Below, one piece after another: positions 1 through 6,624 of a stretch of DNA of 8,913 bases (within the stretch, counting starts at the first letter, position 1; each line of letters begins with the position of its first letter). The notes beneath the pieces are model-generated. The model was not told the DNA's origin, did no database searches, and saw only the letters and a program-made list of their open reading frames with translations. Position numbers and translations under genes: made by a program. The DNA is from M55B120 sp965549355 (GTDB taxonomy: Bacteria; Actinomycetota; Humimicrobiia; Humimicrobiales; Humimicrobiaceae), in assembly GCA_965549355.1 (NCBI GenBank), contig CBEVGD010000074.1:1-8913 (forward strand), in the 5' to 3' direction.

Positions 1-1048
1 ACAAAAACGGCCGATTAATCTTTTTAAGCAGCACAAATTTATTTGTACCGGATGTGAATTTTTTATCATATTTCAGACCCTCGATTATTTTTTCAACATT
101 TATTTTTGGTATTTTATATGGAATTCCCAGCTTTCTAAAAAACTGTTTTATTCTTTCTTTCTCGCTTTCCTTAGAAATTCCCATAGTAACAGAGATCTCC
201 ATTGCCGCCATCATCCCCATGGCTACAGCCTCGCCGTGGCTGACCCCCTTTAATCCCGATGCGTTTTCTATGCTATGTCCGATAGTGTGTCCGAAATTAA
301 GAAGATTCCTGTAGCCGCAGTCAAATTCATCTTTTTCTACCACTTTGACCTTGATCTCTGCACATCTGTATATAATATCAATAAATTCATCGTGCTTCAC
401 AAGTCCTGAAAGCCGATATTCATTTTCATTTATAATCTTTTCAAGTATTCTTATTATCTTCATGTCAAATACAAGGCCGTATTTGACTATTTCTCCAAGA
501 CCGTTTACCACCTGTCTTTCATCAAGACTCTCAAGCAGCAGAGGGTCCATTATTATCATATGCGGCTGATAAAAAGAACCAATAATATTTTTTATTCCCA
601 TAAAATTTACTACTACTTTTCCTCCTATGCTGCTGTCTACCTGGCCGATAATAGTCGTGGGCATCTGTATTAATCTGGTACCCCTATGAAAGGTAGAAGC
701 AATATATCCTGCAGTATCTCCGACTACTCCGCCGCCAAAAGCAATAATTATATCATCTCTGTGAAAATCTGAATTTACAAGCTTTGAGTAAACGGGCTCA
801 ATATGTTCCAGAGTCTTATACTCTTCACCGTCCCCCAGGGAGATAATGTCATATTTGACTCCTATTGAATCGCATAATGTGTTTATTGATTCGCTATAAA
901 TACCATTAATTGTATCATTTGTGATAAGCGCCACTCTGTTAAACCCGGTAAAATAATTTTTTATGATGGCGGAAGCTTCTCCCAATATGCCTTTTTTTAA
1001 ATATATATTGTATTTTCTGAGTGCGGTTTTTGCTGATATTTTTTTCAT
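1..1048 (-). CDS. aroB: 3-dehydroquinate synthase, 3' end cut by window edge
   Basis: Converts DAHP to 3-dehydroquinate, the second step of the cytoplasmic shikimate pathway, using NAD and a divalent metal. I translated it by hand: it opens with MKKISAKTALRKYN and stays open for 349 codons to the window edge, so only a few C-terminal residues of this roughly 350-residue family are missing. Visible motifs are the NAD-binding GGGVVGD (about 105-111), PTTIIGQVDSSIGGK (130-144), GEIVKYG with metal ligand E186, NFGHTIGHSIE with H254, and SHGEAVAMGM with H271. The loop after GGK reads VVVNFMGIKN rather than the usual TGxN-xxGKN, a mild departure. The ATG is 19 nt after the aroK stop, with no strong Shine-Dalgarno sequence. 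It is the last visible gene of the pilus-aro operon. Identity is seen directly from motifs; activity follows from the family. Confidence 0.97.
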   Translation of the reverse strand, partial: MKKISAKTALRKYNIYLKKGILGEASAIIKNYFTGFNRVALITNDTINGIYSESINTLCDSIGVKYDIISLGDGEEYKTLEHIEPVYSKLVNSDFHRDDIIIAFGGGVVGDTAGYIASTFHRGTRLIQMPTTIIGQVDSSIGGKVVVNFMGIKNIIGSFYQPHMIIMDPLLLESLDERQVVNGLGEIVKYGLVFDMKIIRILEKIINENEYRLSGLVKHDEFIDIIYRCAEIKVKVVEKDEFDCGYRNLLNFGHTIGHSIENASGLKGVSHGEAVAMGMMAAMEISVTMGISKESEKERIKQFFRKLGIPYKIPKINVEKIIEGLKYDKKFTSGTNKFVLLKKINRPFL

Positions 1049-1067
1049 ATTATATGGGTCACATAAT

Positions 1068-1574
1068 TTATTGCACTGATGCTATGATTCTTTCAATTGT
1101 ATCTTCCGGGGATATTTTTTCATTATTAATAATAATATCCGCATACCCGGAGTACAGCTTCTCTCTTGCATCTATAAGTTCGTGTATTCTTTCATTTCTC
1201 TTTTTGTCCGGAAGCAGCGGCCTGTCCATGGACCGGAAAAGTCTTTTAACTGCCTCAAGGGGAGAAACCATAAGATACACCACATAACTATTCTTAGAGA
1301 TGATCTTCATATTTTCTCCCCTTAATACTACGCCGCCCCCACATGCAAAAACACAAGCCTTATTATATGCTATCTTCTTTATTGTTTTTAATTCGATATC
1401 CCTGAAGTGATCTTCACCTGATTCTCTAAATATATCATTTATTTTCCTCTGCTCCGAAATCTCTATTAGCTCGTCCAGATCAAGAAATAAATACCCTATT
1501 CTATCGGCCAGCAGTCTGCCTGCAGTAGTTTTTCCGGAACCCATAAATCCAATAAGTGCTATATTGTTTTTCAT
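1068..1574 (-). CDS. aroK: Shikimate kinase
   Basis: Phosphorylates shikimate to shikimate 3-phosphate with ATP, step five of the chorismate pathway, in the cytoplasm. The 168-residue length is normal for a monofunctional kinase. Walker A is GFMGSGKTT (9-17), which fixes the ATG start. The shikimate-binding residues of the family are present: D34 in LDLDEL, R58 in HFRDIE, the GGG triplet at 79-81, and R137 in the REKLY motif. The lid arginine is in RPLL (118-121). The gene begins only 3 nt after the aroC stop and in the same reading frame, so the two are surely translated from one message, perhaps by re-initiation. It ends in TAA, 19 nt before aroB. All key residues are intact. aroK and aroL-type kinases cannot be told apart here; the context with aroB favours aroK. 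Confidence 0.97.
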   Translation of the reverse strand: MKNNIALIGFMGSGKTTAGRLLADRIGYLFLDLDELIEISEQRKINDIFRESGEDHFRDIELKTIKKIAYNKACVFACGGGVVLRGENMKIISKNSYVVYLMVSPLEAVKRLFRSMDRPLLPDKKRNERIHELIDAREKLYSGYADIIINNEKISPEDTIERIIASVQ

Positions 1575-1577
1575 CGT

Positions 1578-2744
1578 TCAGATATTTTTAAGATATTCTT
1601 TATAGTTATTGAGATTTTCCATTATCTCATCTATATTATCACTCCCGAATTTTTCCTGCAGGGCATCCAGCAGCTCAATAGAGACAACTGCTTCTCCGAC
1701 CACAGCGGCACTCGGCACGGCACAGGTATCGGATCTTTCTTTGAGGGAGGTGGATTCTTCTTTACTGAGCATATGCACAGTTTTCATTCCTTTTGTTGTT
1801 GTAGGAATGGGTTTCATCACAGCGCCGATTATTATATTCTCGCCATTTGTCATGCCGCCCTCAATTCCCCCGGCATTATTAGTATTGCGGTAAAACCCAT
1901 TTTTATTGCTGTGGTGGATCTCATCATGGAAATTAAGACCCGTAGATGCTCCTGATTTAAAGCCGCTGCCGATCTCAAAAGCTTTTATGGCAGGGATACT
2001 CATTACTGCAAAAGCCAGCCTTGCATCCAGACGCTTATTCCATTCTGTGTAACTTCCGAGTCCTAAAGGTAAATTTCTTGCTATTATCTTAAAGCTCCCG
2101 CCTATGCTGTCACCGCTATTATGTGCATTATCGATGGCTCTCATCATTTTTTTTGAAATCTTTTCATCGGGGCACCTTACTTCAGAATTTTCGATCCTGG
2201 CTGTGAAAGTCTTATCCCATATGGCTGGATCTGCATCCAGAGCGATATCGCCTATTCTATCAACATAGCTTACAATATCTATATTCAACATCCGAAGAGC
2301 CGCCAATGCAAAGGCTCCTATACACACTCTTGCGGCTGTCTCGCGCGCACTGCTTCTCTCGATGACATCTCTGATTGTGTTAAGGCGGTATTTCAGCATC
2401 CCGCTCAGGTCAGCATGTCCCGGCCTTGGGGTAAGAATATTTTTTTCCTTCTTTGTGATGCCCTTTTCGGGCATTATGTCCATAATATCCTTCCAGTTTT
2501 CCCAGTCCCTGTTTTTTATAATAAACGAGATGGGCGAACCAGTGGATCTGCCTTTTCTTATACCCGAGATCAGATCAATCTGATCTTTCTCTATGGACAT
2601 CCTTCCGCCGCGGCCATACCCCTTCTGTCTTCTTGCAAGTTGGTGGTTGATAAAATCGATAGAGACGGGGATTCCGGATGGATAATCAGATATTATTCCG
2701 GTAAGACCCTTTCCATGAGATTCTCCTGCAGTCATGAAATTCAA
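1578..2744 (-). CDS. aroC: Chorismate synthase
   Basis: Makes chorismate from 5-enolpyruvylshikimate 3-phosphate by anti-1,4 elimination of phosphate, using reduced FMN; last step of the shikimate pathway. The 388-residue protein shows the family signatures: TAGESHG (5-11, catalytic H10), RRQKGYGRGGRM (38-49) for phosphate binding, RPGHADLSG (107-115, second catalytic H110), RSSARETAAR (130-139), GGIEGGMTNGE (292-302) and RSDTCAVP (336-343). I keep the TTG start. It gives MNFMTAGESHG, matching the usual MR(F/Y)LTAGESHG beginning, and has a good ribosome binding site 8 nt upstream; the internal ATG at 2735 would clip the conserved N-terminus. It follows the PilP-like gene by 19 nt and precedes aroK by 3 nt. 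Its TGA stop and the following ACG are in frame with aroK. Confidence 0.98.
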   Translation of the reverse strand: MNFMTAGESHGKGLTGIISDYPSGIPVSIDFINHQLARRQKGYGRGGRMSIEKDQIDLISGIRKGRSTGSPISFIIKNRDWENWKDIMDIMPEKGITKKEKNILTPRPGHADLSGMLKYRLNTIRDVIERSSARETAARVCIGAFALAALRMLNIDIVSYVDRIGDIALDADPAIWDKTFTARIENSEVRCPDEKISKKMMRAIDNAHNSGDSIGGSFKIIARNLPLGLGSYTEWNKRLDARLAFAVMSIPAIKAFEIGSGFKSGASTGLNFHDEIHHSNKNGFYRNTNNAGGIEGGMTNGENIIIGAVMKPIPTTTKGMKTVHMLSKEESTSLKERSDTCAVPSAAVVGEAVVSIELLDALQEKFGSDNIDEIMENLNNYKEYLKNI

Positions 2745-2752
2745 ACTTTACT

Positions 2753-2758
2753 CTTCCT
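2753..2758 (-). promoter_or_regulatory. Ribosome binding site deciding the aroC TTG start
   Basis: AGGAAG on the minus strand, inside a GGAAGGAAG run, lies 8 nt before the TTG at 2744 but 17 nt before the next ATG at 2735. The spacing supports the TTG start, as does the family N-terminus. Confidence 0.75.
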
Positions 2759-2763
2759 TCCTG

Positions 2764-3219
2764 CTAATCGCGTACCATGTCGCCTATAAACAAAGTCAGA
2801 ATCTCGTCTCCTTTAAGTATGCTCACAGAAGTCTTATTAATGGCCTGAATCATATATATCTCATTAAAAACTTGTTTAACTGTCAACAGATACATGCGAT
2901 CATTAAATCTTAATTCACAATAGCTCTTATCATCTTCTGTATATATGCCTTCAAGTATTAATATATTTTTTTCAGCGCTGTCTTCATCTTCAGCATAGAA
3001 GGGTTTAAAGGGATTATTAAGCTCATCGGCAATCGAACTTATGGGCCGGTTGACATCATAGCTATTTTCCATTTTTAGATCAAGGGTTCCTATGCTCTCC
3101 ACTTCCATCTCATCAATCCTGATGTCCCTTACCTTGAGTGATGATGTGCCTGTATATGTCTCCTTTGCCATAGCATTTATAGAACATGCGACACTGCCCG
3201 GCATTATTAATAAAATCAA
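2764..3219 (-). CDS. PilP-like type IV pilus assembly protein (short ORF from TTG; N-terminus disrupted)
   Basis: Probable extracytoplasmic partner of the PilN-PilO dimer. The support is its position directly after pilO and a NPFKPF box (69-74 from the TTG), followed by about 75 residues of alternating beta-like strands ending in ILTLFIGDMVRD. That layout resembles the PilP/GspC homology region, where a D/NPF motif precedes a small beta domain. The reading frame is 151 codons from a TTG that has no ribosome binding site, and its first residues are only the second half of a signal peptide. Extending upstream gives a much better beginning at ATG 3270, but an in-frame TGA interrupts it (see the next entry). 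Possible processing sites are AMA before KETY, or a weak lipobox SVAC; P. aeruginosa PilP is a lipoprotein. It ends in TAG. The similarity is by pattern, not alignment, so a lineage-specific pilus protein is possible. Confidence 0.6.
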   Translation of the reverse strand: MILLIMPGSVACSINAMAKETYTGTSSLKVRDIRIDEMEVESIGTLDLKMENSYDVNRPISSIADELNNPFKPFYAEDEDSAEKNILILEGIYTEDDKSYCELRFNDRMYLLTVKQVFNEIYMIQAINKTSVSILKGDEILTLFIGDMVRD

Positions 3220-3270
3220 TAACGCTGATATAAATATTACTCAGAAAAATATTTTTTTATTAAATCCCAT
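3220..3270 (-). other. Probable true 5' end of the PilP-like gene with an in-frame TGA at codon 10
   Basis: An ATG at 3270, 4 nt after the pilO stop, is in the same frame as the downstream ORF. It reads MGFNKKIFF, then TGA (3241-3243), then VIFISALLILL running into the ORF. Two lysines followed by a long hydrophobic run and AMA form a textbook Sec signal peptide if the TGA is read as one amino acid, for example TGG (Trp) changed to TGA. This could be a nonsense mutation, a sequence error or recoding. No ribosome binding site is visible for this ATG or for the later starts. Confidence 0.6.
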
Positions 3271-3274
3271 ACTA

Positions 3275-3829
3275 TTATCTATAATATTGATTATTAAAAT
3301 ATGTTTTTACTGTAATATAAGTCAAAAGTTCATTAAAATCAGATGAAGGCGCCTGCATAAATACATTTTCTAAATTCATTATTCTGGGCATTATTTCAAC
3401 AGTATTAATAAAATTCAAAATTTGATAATAAGAGCCTTCCAGGATTACATCTATGGTGATTTCCACCACAGGCGTTTTTGTTATTTCAGCTTCGTCGATC
3501 TTTGATTCAGTAAAGACCATATTGCTGATATTTACTTCGGTATATCTGGCAATCTCGTATAATTCATTAGTCAGCAGCAGGGTTTCATCCCCATCAGGAA
3601 GCTCCATTGCCAGTTTCCGGTATTCTGCGTTCAAAAGATAATACTTATCCCTGTTTTTCACATAAGTATCCAGCTCTGCATTGAGACTATTATTCCTTTC
3701 TTCCTCTCCAGCCAGTCTGGCCAGATGGCTGCCGCTTCTGACCAGCACCGGCCTTACTATCAGGAGCAGTATAAATATCGATAGTATAAATATCGATGCT
3801 ATTATTACTATTTTATAAATATTTCTCAT
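3275..3829 (-). CDS. pilO: Type IV pilus inner-membrane assembly protein PilO
   Basis: Bitopic membrane protein that dimerises with PilN to form the alignment complex linking cytoplasmic PilM to the pilus outside. The 184-residue protein has a short cytoplasmic start (MRNIYK), one membrane helix at about 7-27, a polar heptad-like helical stretch at about 30-75 (coiled-coil segment), then an alpha/beta domain with EGSYYQILNFINTVEIMPRIMNLENV (split here by description: GSYYQI near 132 and MPRIMNLENV near 148), typical of the PilO ferredoxin-like fold. It follows pilN by 12 nt and its stop lies 4 nt before the ATG of the PilP-like gene. The membrane helix contains a perfect 15-bp tandem duplication. 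No strong ribosome binding site is seen, so coupling to pilN translation is likely. Sequence in this family is poorly conserved; assignment rests on architecture plus position. Confidence 0.86.
   Translation of the reverse strand: MRNIYKIVIIASIFILSIFILLLIVRPVLVRSGSHLARLAGEEERNNSLNAELDTYVKNRDKYYLLNAEYRKLAMELPDGDETLLLTNELYEIARYTEVNISNMVFTESKIDEAEITKTPVVEITIDVILEGSYYQILNFINTVEIMPRIMNLENVFMQAPSSDFNELLTYITVKTYFNNQYYR
3768..3797 (-). repeat. Perfect 15-bp tandem duplication inside pilO
   Basis: The unit AGTATAAATATCGAT (plus strand) occurs twice head to tail, at 3768-3782 and 3783-3797. On the coding strand it encodes SIFIL twice within the PilO transmembrane helix, adding five hydrophobic residues without changing the frame. 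Confidence 0.9.
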
Positions 3830-3841
3830 ATCTTTTAATAG

Positions 3842-4540
3842 TTAACTTTCGAGTTTTCCAAGTTCGCTGTCAAGAACATCTTCGTCGTCAGTCTTTTCTT
3901 CTTGTTTGACATCTTCAGTAAAGGGTTCAATATCCCAGAAAGTATCTATGGTAAAATTAATTACCTCTTTATCTATTTCAGGTATAGGAGTATTTACAAT
4001 ATTCTGGATCCAGACGCGTTCTATGCCGTCAATCTTTTTTAATTCAATTGCAAGCTTCAATACATCTTTGTACTCCAGAGCATCGCCGTTTATAGAAAAT
4101 GATATGATTTGCTTCCCCACTTTTGATACTTCTCCATCTTTGTATTCTTCCAAAAATGAATAAAGCAATTTCCCCTGCCCGTCAAATATCTTAAGGTACA
4201 CACCTTCTGGTACGAGCCTGCCTATATCATATAATATTTTTGACCAGATTATCTCATTTTTTTGTAAATCTTTGATGAGTGTCTTTTTTTTGTCCACCTC
4301 ATCATTAAAACCGCTATATACTTTTAGTTTATTTACCTGGTCCTGAATCTTCATATTGATGCCTTCATATTCACTCAATCTTGATGACAGCGTATTATCT
4401 ATATCAAAGATTAATAATGAGACAAGTACCGCAGCAAGGAACAGCAGTATCACGAGCACTACGAAAATATTGAGCACTACGCTTTTAACATCTCTTTTTT
4501 TCTCTTCCTTTGGAAGAAGATTTATTGTCCTTTTTATCAC
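3842..4540 (-). CDS. pilN: Type IV pilus assembly protein PilN
   Basis: Inner-membrane protein that docks PilM on its cytoplasmic tail and pairs with PilO outside. The 232 residues show the PilM-binding motif TINLLPKE at 5-12, a basic stretch KKR, one membrane helix at about 20-46, a helical region at about 50-95, and the PilN domain with WSKILYDIGRLVPEGVYL (about 99-116). The last 26 residues (207-232) are very acidic, 11 Asp/Glu against 3 Lys, and look disordered. This tail would lie outside the membrane. The start is GTG at 4540 in a GTGA overlap with the pilM stop, backed by a GAGAGG ribosome binding site 9 nt upstream, which implies translational coupling. pilO follows after 12 nt. Confidence 0.93.
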   Translation of the reverse strand: MIKRTINLLPKEEKKRDVKSVVLNIFVVLVILLFLAAVLVSLLIFDIDNTLSSRLSEYEGINMKIQDQVNKLKVYSGFNDEVDKKKTLIKDLQKNEIIWSKILYDIGRLVPEGVYLKIFDGQGKLLYSFLEEYKDGEVSKVGKQIISFSINGDALEYKDVLKLAIELKKIDGIERVWIQNIVNTPIPEIDKEVINFTIDTFWDIEPFTEDVKQEEKTDDEDVLDSELGKLES

Positions 4541-5718
4541 TTTTTCATACCTCTCAATGCCATTCCAATAGCCAGAGGGTCAAGCACCCGGTTTATATCT
4601 ATATCTTTATAGATCGCATTTTTATTTATTAAATCCATAGAAAATTTATTAGAGATGCCGAGCCGCTCCACTTTATAATTTATCTTATGCTGAATATATT
4701 TGTCAATATTCTTCAGATCTTCTCCTGCAAGCACTATTTTTTCAATCTTTGATTTTGGATTCTCCTGTAGATAATGTTCAATCGACATTCTTATCTCATT
4801 CATAATATTATCTGCCGTAGCGCCTATTGCCCTGTTTATATTAGCATCCTGTACTACCTGTTCAGGCTCAACAGATGATTTCTTCTTTACGGTTTTTCTT
4901 TTGTCCGGCTTATCTTTCTTAGCGGCTCCTCTTTTGTCATCTTTGCCCTGAGAAGGCTTACTTTCCGATTTTGATTTTTTTACGATATCCTTCTTTTCAA
5001 AGAGACTTTTAAAATCATAATTATATAATATTTCTCTTGAAATATCTTTATCCAGGCCTGTCATTCTCTCAATATTGTCAACAAAAGTTGTAGCAGAACT
5101 GGAAAGGAGTCTGGGAAATTTCAAAGTATCATTTTCAATAATCTCTATAATCGATATTTCAGGACCTATATTGACTGCGCAAAAAGCCTTCTCATTGTTG
5201 GATAGATCATATAAATACTCTATTGTCCGGAAGAGTGAAAAACAATTAAGATCAATCGCGCTGGCGATAAGGCCCGCTCCCCTGACTGCTTCAATGACAT
5301 TTAAGATCATACTCTTCATCGCGCCTACAAGCATGATCCTGGAGCTGCTTTCTGTTTTATCCAGTATATAGTAATCGTAAAGAATATTATCTTTGGGTAT
5401 GGGTATGAAATCATTTATCTGATACTTCAATGAATTGCTTATTTCATCATCGGAAACAAGAGGAAGCTCTACTTCTTTTATTATTGCTTTTAGATTTGAA
5501 AGACCTATAAAAACAGTTCTGCCGGATATTCTATATTTTTTCCATGCTTCTCTCAGGCCTCTGGAAAGCACAACCGGATCCTGCAGCTCGCCCTTCTGGA
5601 TAGCTTCTGCAGATATTTCAAAACGGGCTGCATTTTTTATCATTGCCCCTTTTCGGGCACCCAGCAGCTCCACTACTGTTATTTTATTTGAACTTATGTC
5701 AATTCCAACCGATAACAT
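4537..5718 (-). CDS. pilM: Type IV pilus actin-like assembly protein PilM with a lysine-rich insertion
   Basis: Cytoplasmic ATP-binding protein of the FtsA/actin fold that binds the PilN tail and connects the platform to the pilus motors. Family features are VGIDISSNKITVVEL at the start (phosphate-1 loop), GLSNLKAIIKEVELP, SLKYQINDFIPIP with YDYYIL, VGAMKSMI, AVNIGPEISIIEI (phosphate-2 region), MNEIRMSIEHYLQ, IVLAGEDLKN and LDPLAIGMALRGM. I prefer ATG 5718 (393 residues) over GTG 5727 because GGGGTG lies 8 nt upstream and the first strand follows at once. An extra Lys-rich, low-complexity segment occupies about 4855-4998 on the DNA (residues 244-291 counted from the GTG), with 18 Lys/Arg in 48. 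It falls between subdomains, so the core looks intact. It begins 18 nt after pilD and overlaps pilN by 4 nt. Confidence 0.93.
   Translation of the reverse strand: MLSVGIDISSNKITVVELLGARKGAMIKNAARFEISAEAIQKGELQDPVVLSRGLREAWKKYRISGRTVFIGLSNLKAIIKEVELPLVSDDEISNSLKYQINDFIPIPKDNILYDYYILDKTESSSRIMLVGAMKSMILNVIEAVRGAGLIASAIDLNCFSLFRTIEYLYDLSNNEKAFCAVNIGPEISIIEIIENDTLKFPRLLSSSATTFVDNIERMTGLDKDISREILYNYDFKSLFEKKDIVKKSKSESKPSQGKDDKRGAAKKDKPDKRKTVKKKSSVEPEQVVQDANINRAIGATADNIMNEIRMSIEHYLQENPKSKIEKIVLAGEDLKNIDKYIQHKINYKVERLGISNKFSMDLINKNAIYKDIDINRVLDPLAIGMALRGMKK
4550..4555 (-). promoter_or_regulatory. Ribosome binding site for the pilN GTG start
   Basis: GAGAGG on the minus strand, inside the 3' end of pilM and 9 nt before the GTG of pilN. 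It supports the non-ATG start in the GTGA stop/start overlap. Confidence 0.75.
4855..4998 (-). other. Lysine-rich low-complexity insertion within PilM
   Basis: In-frame segment starting EKKDIVKKSKSESK and ending SSVEPEQV, with repeated KK, DK and KR steps, no hydrophobic core and no predicted fold. Conserved PilM sequence flanks it on both sides. It is likely a flexible surface loop; its role is unknown. Confidence 0.8.
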
Positions 5719-5726
5719 ATTCAGCA

Positions 5727-5732
5727 CACCCC
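5727..5732 (-). promoter_or_regulatory. Ribosome binding site for the pilM ATG start
   Basis: GGGGTG on the minus strand, 8 nt before ATG 5718; it pairs with the anti-Shine-Dalgarno sequence allowing one G-U. It overlaps the alternative GTG codon at 5727, so that codon is more likely part of the site than the start. Confidence 0.55.
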
Positions 5733-5736
5733 GGCC

Positions 5737-6492
5737 TTATAAGAAACTTGTATACCATTTTAAAATATTATCGCCCCAAAATAAAGCAGTAATACTTCCA
5801 AACGAAATAAAAGGGCCAAATGGTATAGTCTGTTTGAATTTTCTTTTTTTAATAATAACAGCAATTCCGAAAACCACCCCTGATAAAAATCCCAGAAAAA
5901 GCCCGGTAATCACATTTTTTACCAGAAAAGCGCCGATCATTAGAGTTAACTTAACATCTCCCATGCCCATCCCCCTGGGACATATCAGATTTATTATAAG
6001 CATAAATGCAAAGGCCCCGGCAGAAAATGCAAGAGGCTGCCACCATTTATCAGGATTGATAAAAATATTAAGCCCGAGGCCTATGATAGTGAGAGGGAGT
6101 ACGATTATATTGGGGATTATCCTGAATTCAATATCAATAAATGAAACTGCGATCAGGGCGCTGCACAGGATAATTCCAGCTATCATTTGAATGCTGAGAC
6201 CAAAATAAAAAAAGTTTAAAACAAATAATAGGCCCGTCACCAGCTCGACCAGGAAAGTAGATAAGGATATCTTCGCCCCGCAATTCCTGCATCTGCCTTT
6301 AAGGACCATATGAGATATAAGGGGAATATTATCATAGAATGCTATTTTAGTCTTACACCCCGGGCAATAAGAACCGGGGCTGATTATAGATAATTTTCGC
6401 GGGATCCTGTATATTACCACTCCAAGAAAACTGCCCACTACTATACCGCATATGAAAAATACTATATATAATACTATATCAGGCCACCCCAT
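5737..6492 (-). CDS. pilD: Type IV prepilin peptidase / N-methyltransferase
   Basis: Polytopic membrane aspartyl protease (family A24A) that removes the prepilin leader after the conserved glycine and methylates the new N-terminus. Near the N-terminus is the GSFLGVVIYRIP motif, then the cytoplasmic zinc-binding region with CPGC and CRNC (C46/C49 and C71/C74 counted from the GTG at 6501). The catalytic aspartates lie in FIDIEFRIIPN (D123) and GMGMGDVKL (D182), and several hydrophobic segments run through the rest. Both halves are present, so it should be bifunctional. ATG 6492 is preferred; GTG 6501, giving 254 residues, is possible and neither has a clear ribosome binding site. It ends in TAA, 18 nt before pilM, and heads the operon. 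The pilin, its expected substrate, is the next gene upstream. Confidence 0.97.
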   Translation of the reverse strand: MGWPDIVLYIVFFICGIVVGSFLGVVIYRIPRKLSIISPGSYCPGCKTKIAFYDNIPLISHMVLKGRCRNCGAKISLSTFLVELVTGLLFVLNFFYFGLSIQMIAGIILCSALIAVSFIDIEFRIIPNIIVLPLTIIGLGLNIFINPDKWWQPLAFSAGAFAFMLIINLICPRGMGMGDVKLTLMIGAFLVKNVITGLFLGFLSGVVFGIAVIIKKRKFKQTIPFGPFISFGSITALFWGDNILKWYTSFL

Positions 6493-6585
6493 ATTTACCA
6501 CTTTTTTACTGTCTTATTATTACAAATATTCTATTATTATTACTATATTATAGGCTTTATTTATACTACACTTATAAAATTATAT

Positions 6586-6620
6586 AAATCTAATAAATTT
6601 GTATAAAATTAATTAGATTT
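6586..6620 (-). promoter_or_regulatory. Imperfect 15-bp-arm hairpin at the predicted 5' end of the pilD operon mRNA
   Basis: Plus-strand arms AAATCTAATAAATTT (6586-6600) and AAATTAATTAGATTT (6606-6620) pair at 14 of 15 positions around a 5-nt loop (GTATA). The expected transcription start from the promoter at 6625-6653 is near 6618, so the message would begin with this stem. It could stabilise the mRNA or be an operator straddling +1. Confidence 0.6.
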
Positions 6621-6624
6621 TTGT

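Noticed and set aside
1021..2789. Several plus-strand open frames of 60-124 codons across aroB, aroK and aroC
   Set aside because: All are shadows of well-recognised minus-strand enzymes and show no motifs of their own.
3241..3243. Alternative genetic code (TGA as Trp or Gly) or selenocysteine
   Set aside because: TGA sensibly ends aroC, pilM and pilC, Trp is encoded by TGG in conserved positions, no other gene contains an internal TGA, and a selenocysteine in a signal peptide with no visible SECIS-like stem is implausible.
4855..4998. Direct charge pairing between the basic PilM insertion and the acidic PilN tail
   Set aside because: PilM is cytoplasmic while the PilN C-terminus lies on the other side of the membrane, so the two should not meet.
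5435..6190. Long open frame of 251 codons on the plus strand
   Set aside because: It is antisense to pilM and pilD, whose motifs are clear, and has no family motifs, no ribosome binding site and an unlikely composition.
6547..6552. TATAAT close to pilD as its main promoter
   Set aside because: The hexamer 17 bp upstream (ATAAGT) does not resemble a -35, and there is no extended -10; the site at 6625-6653 is better.
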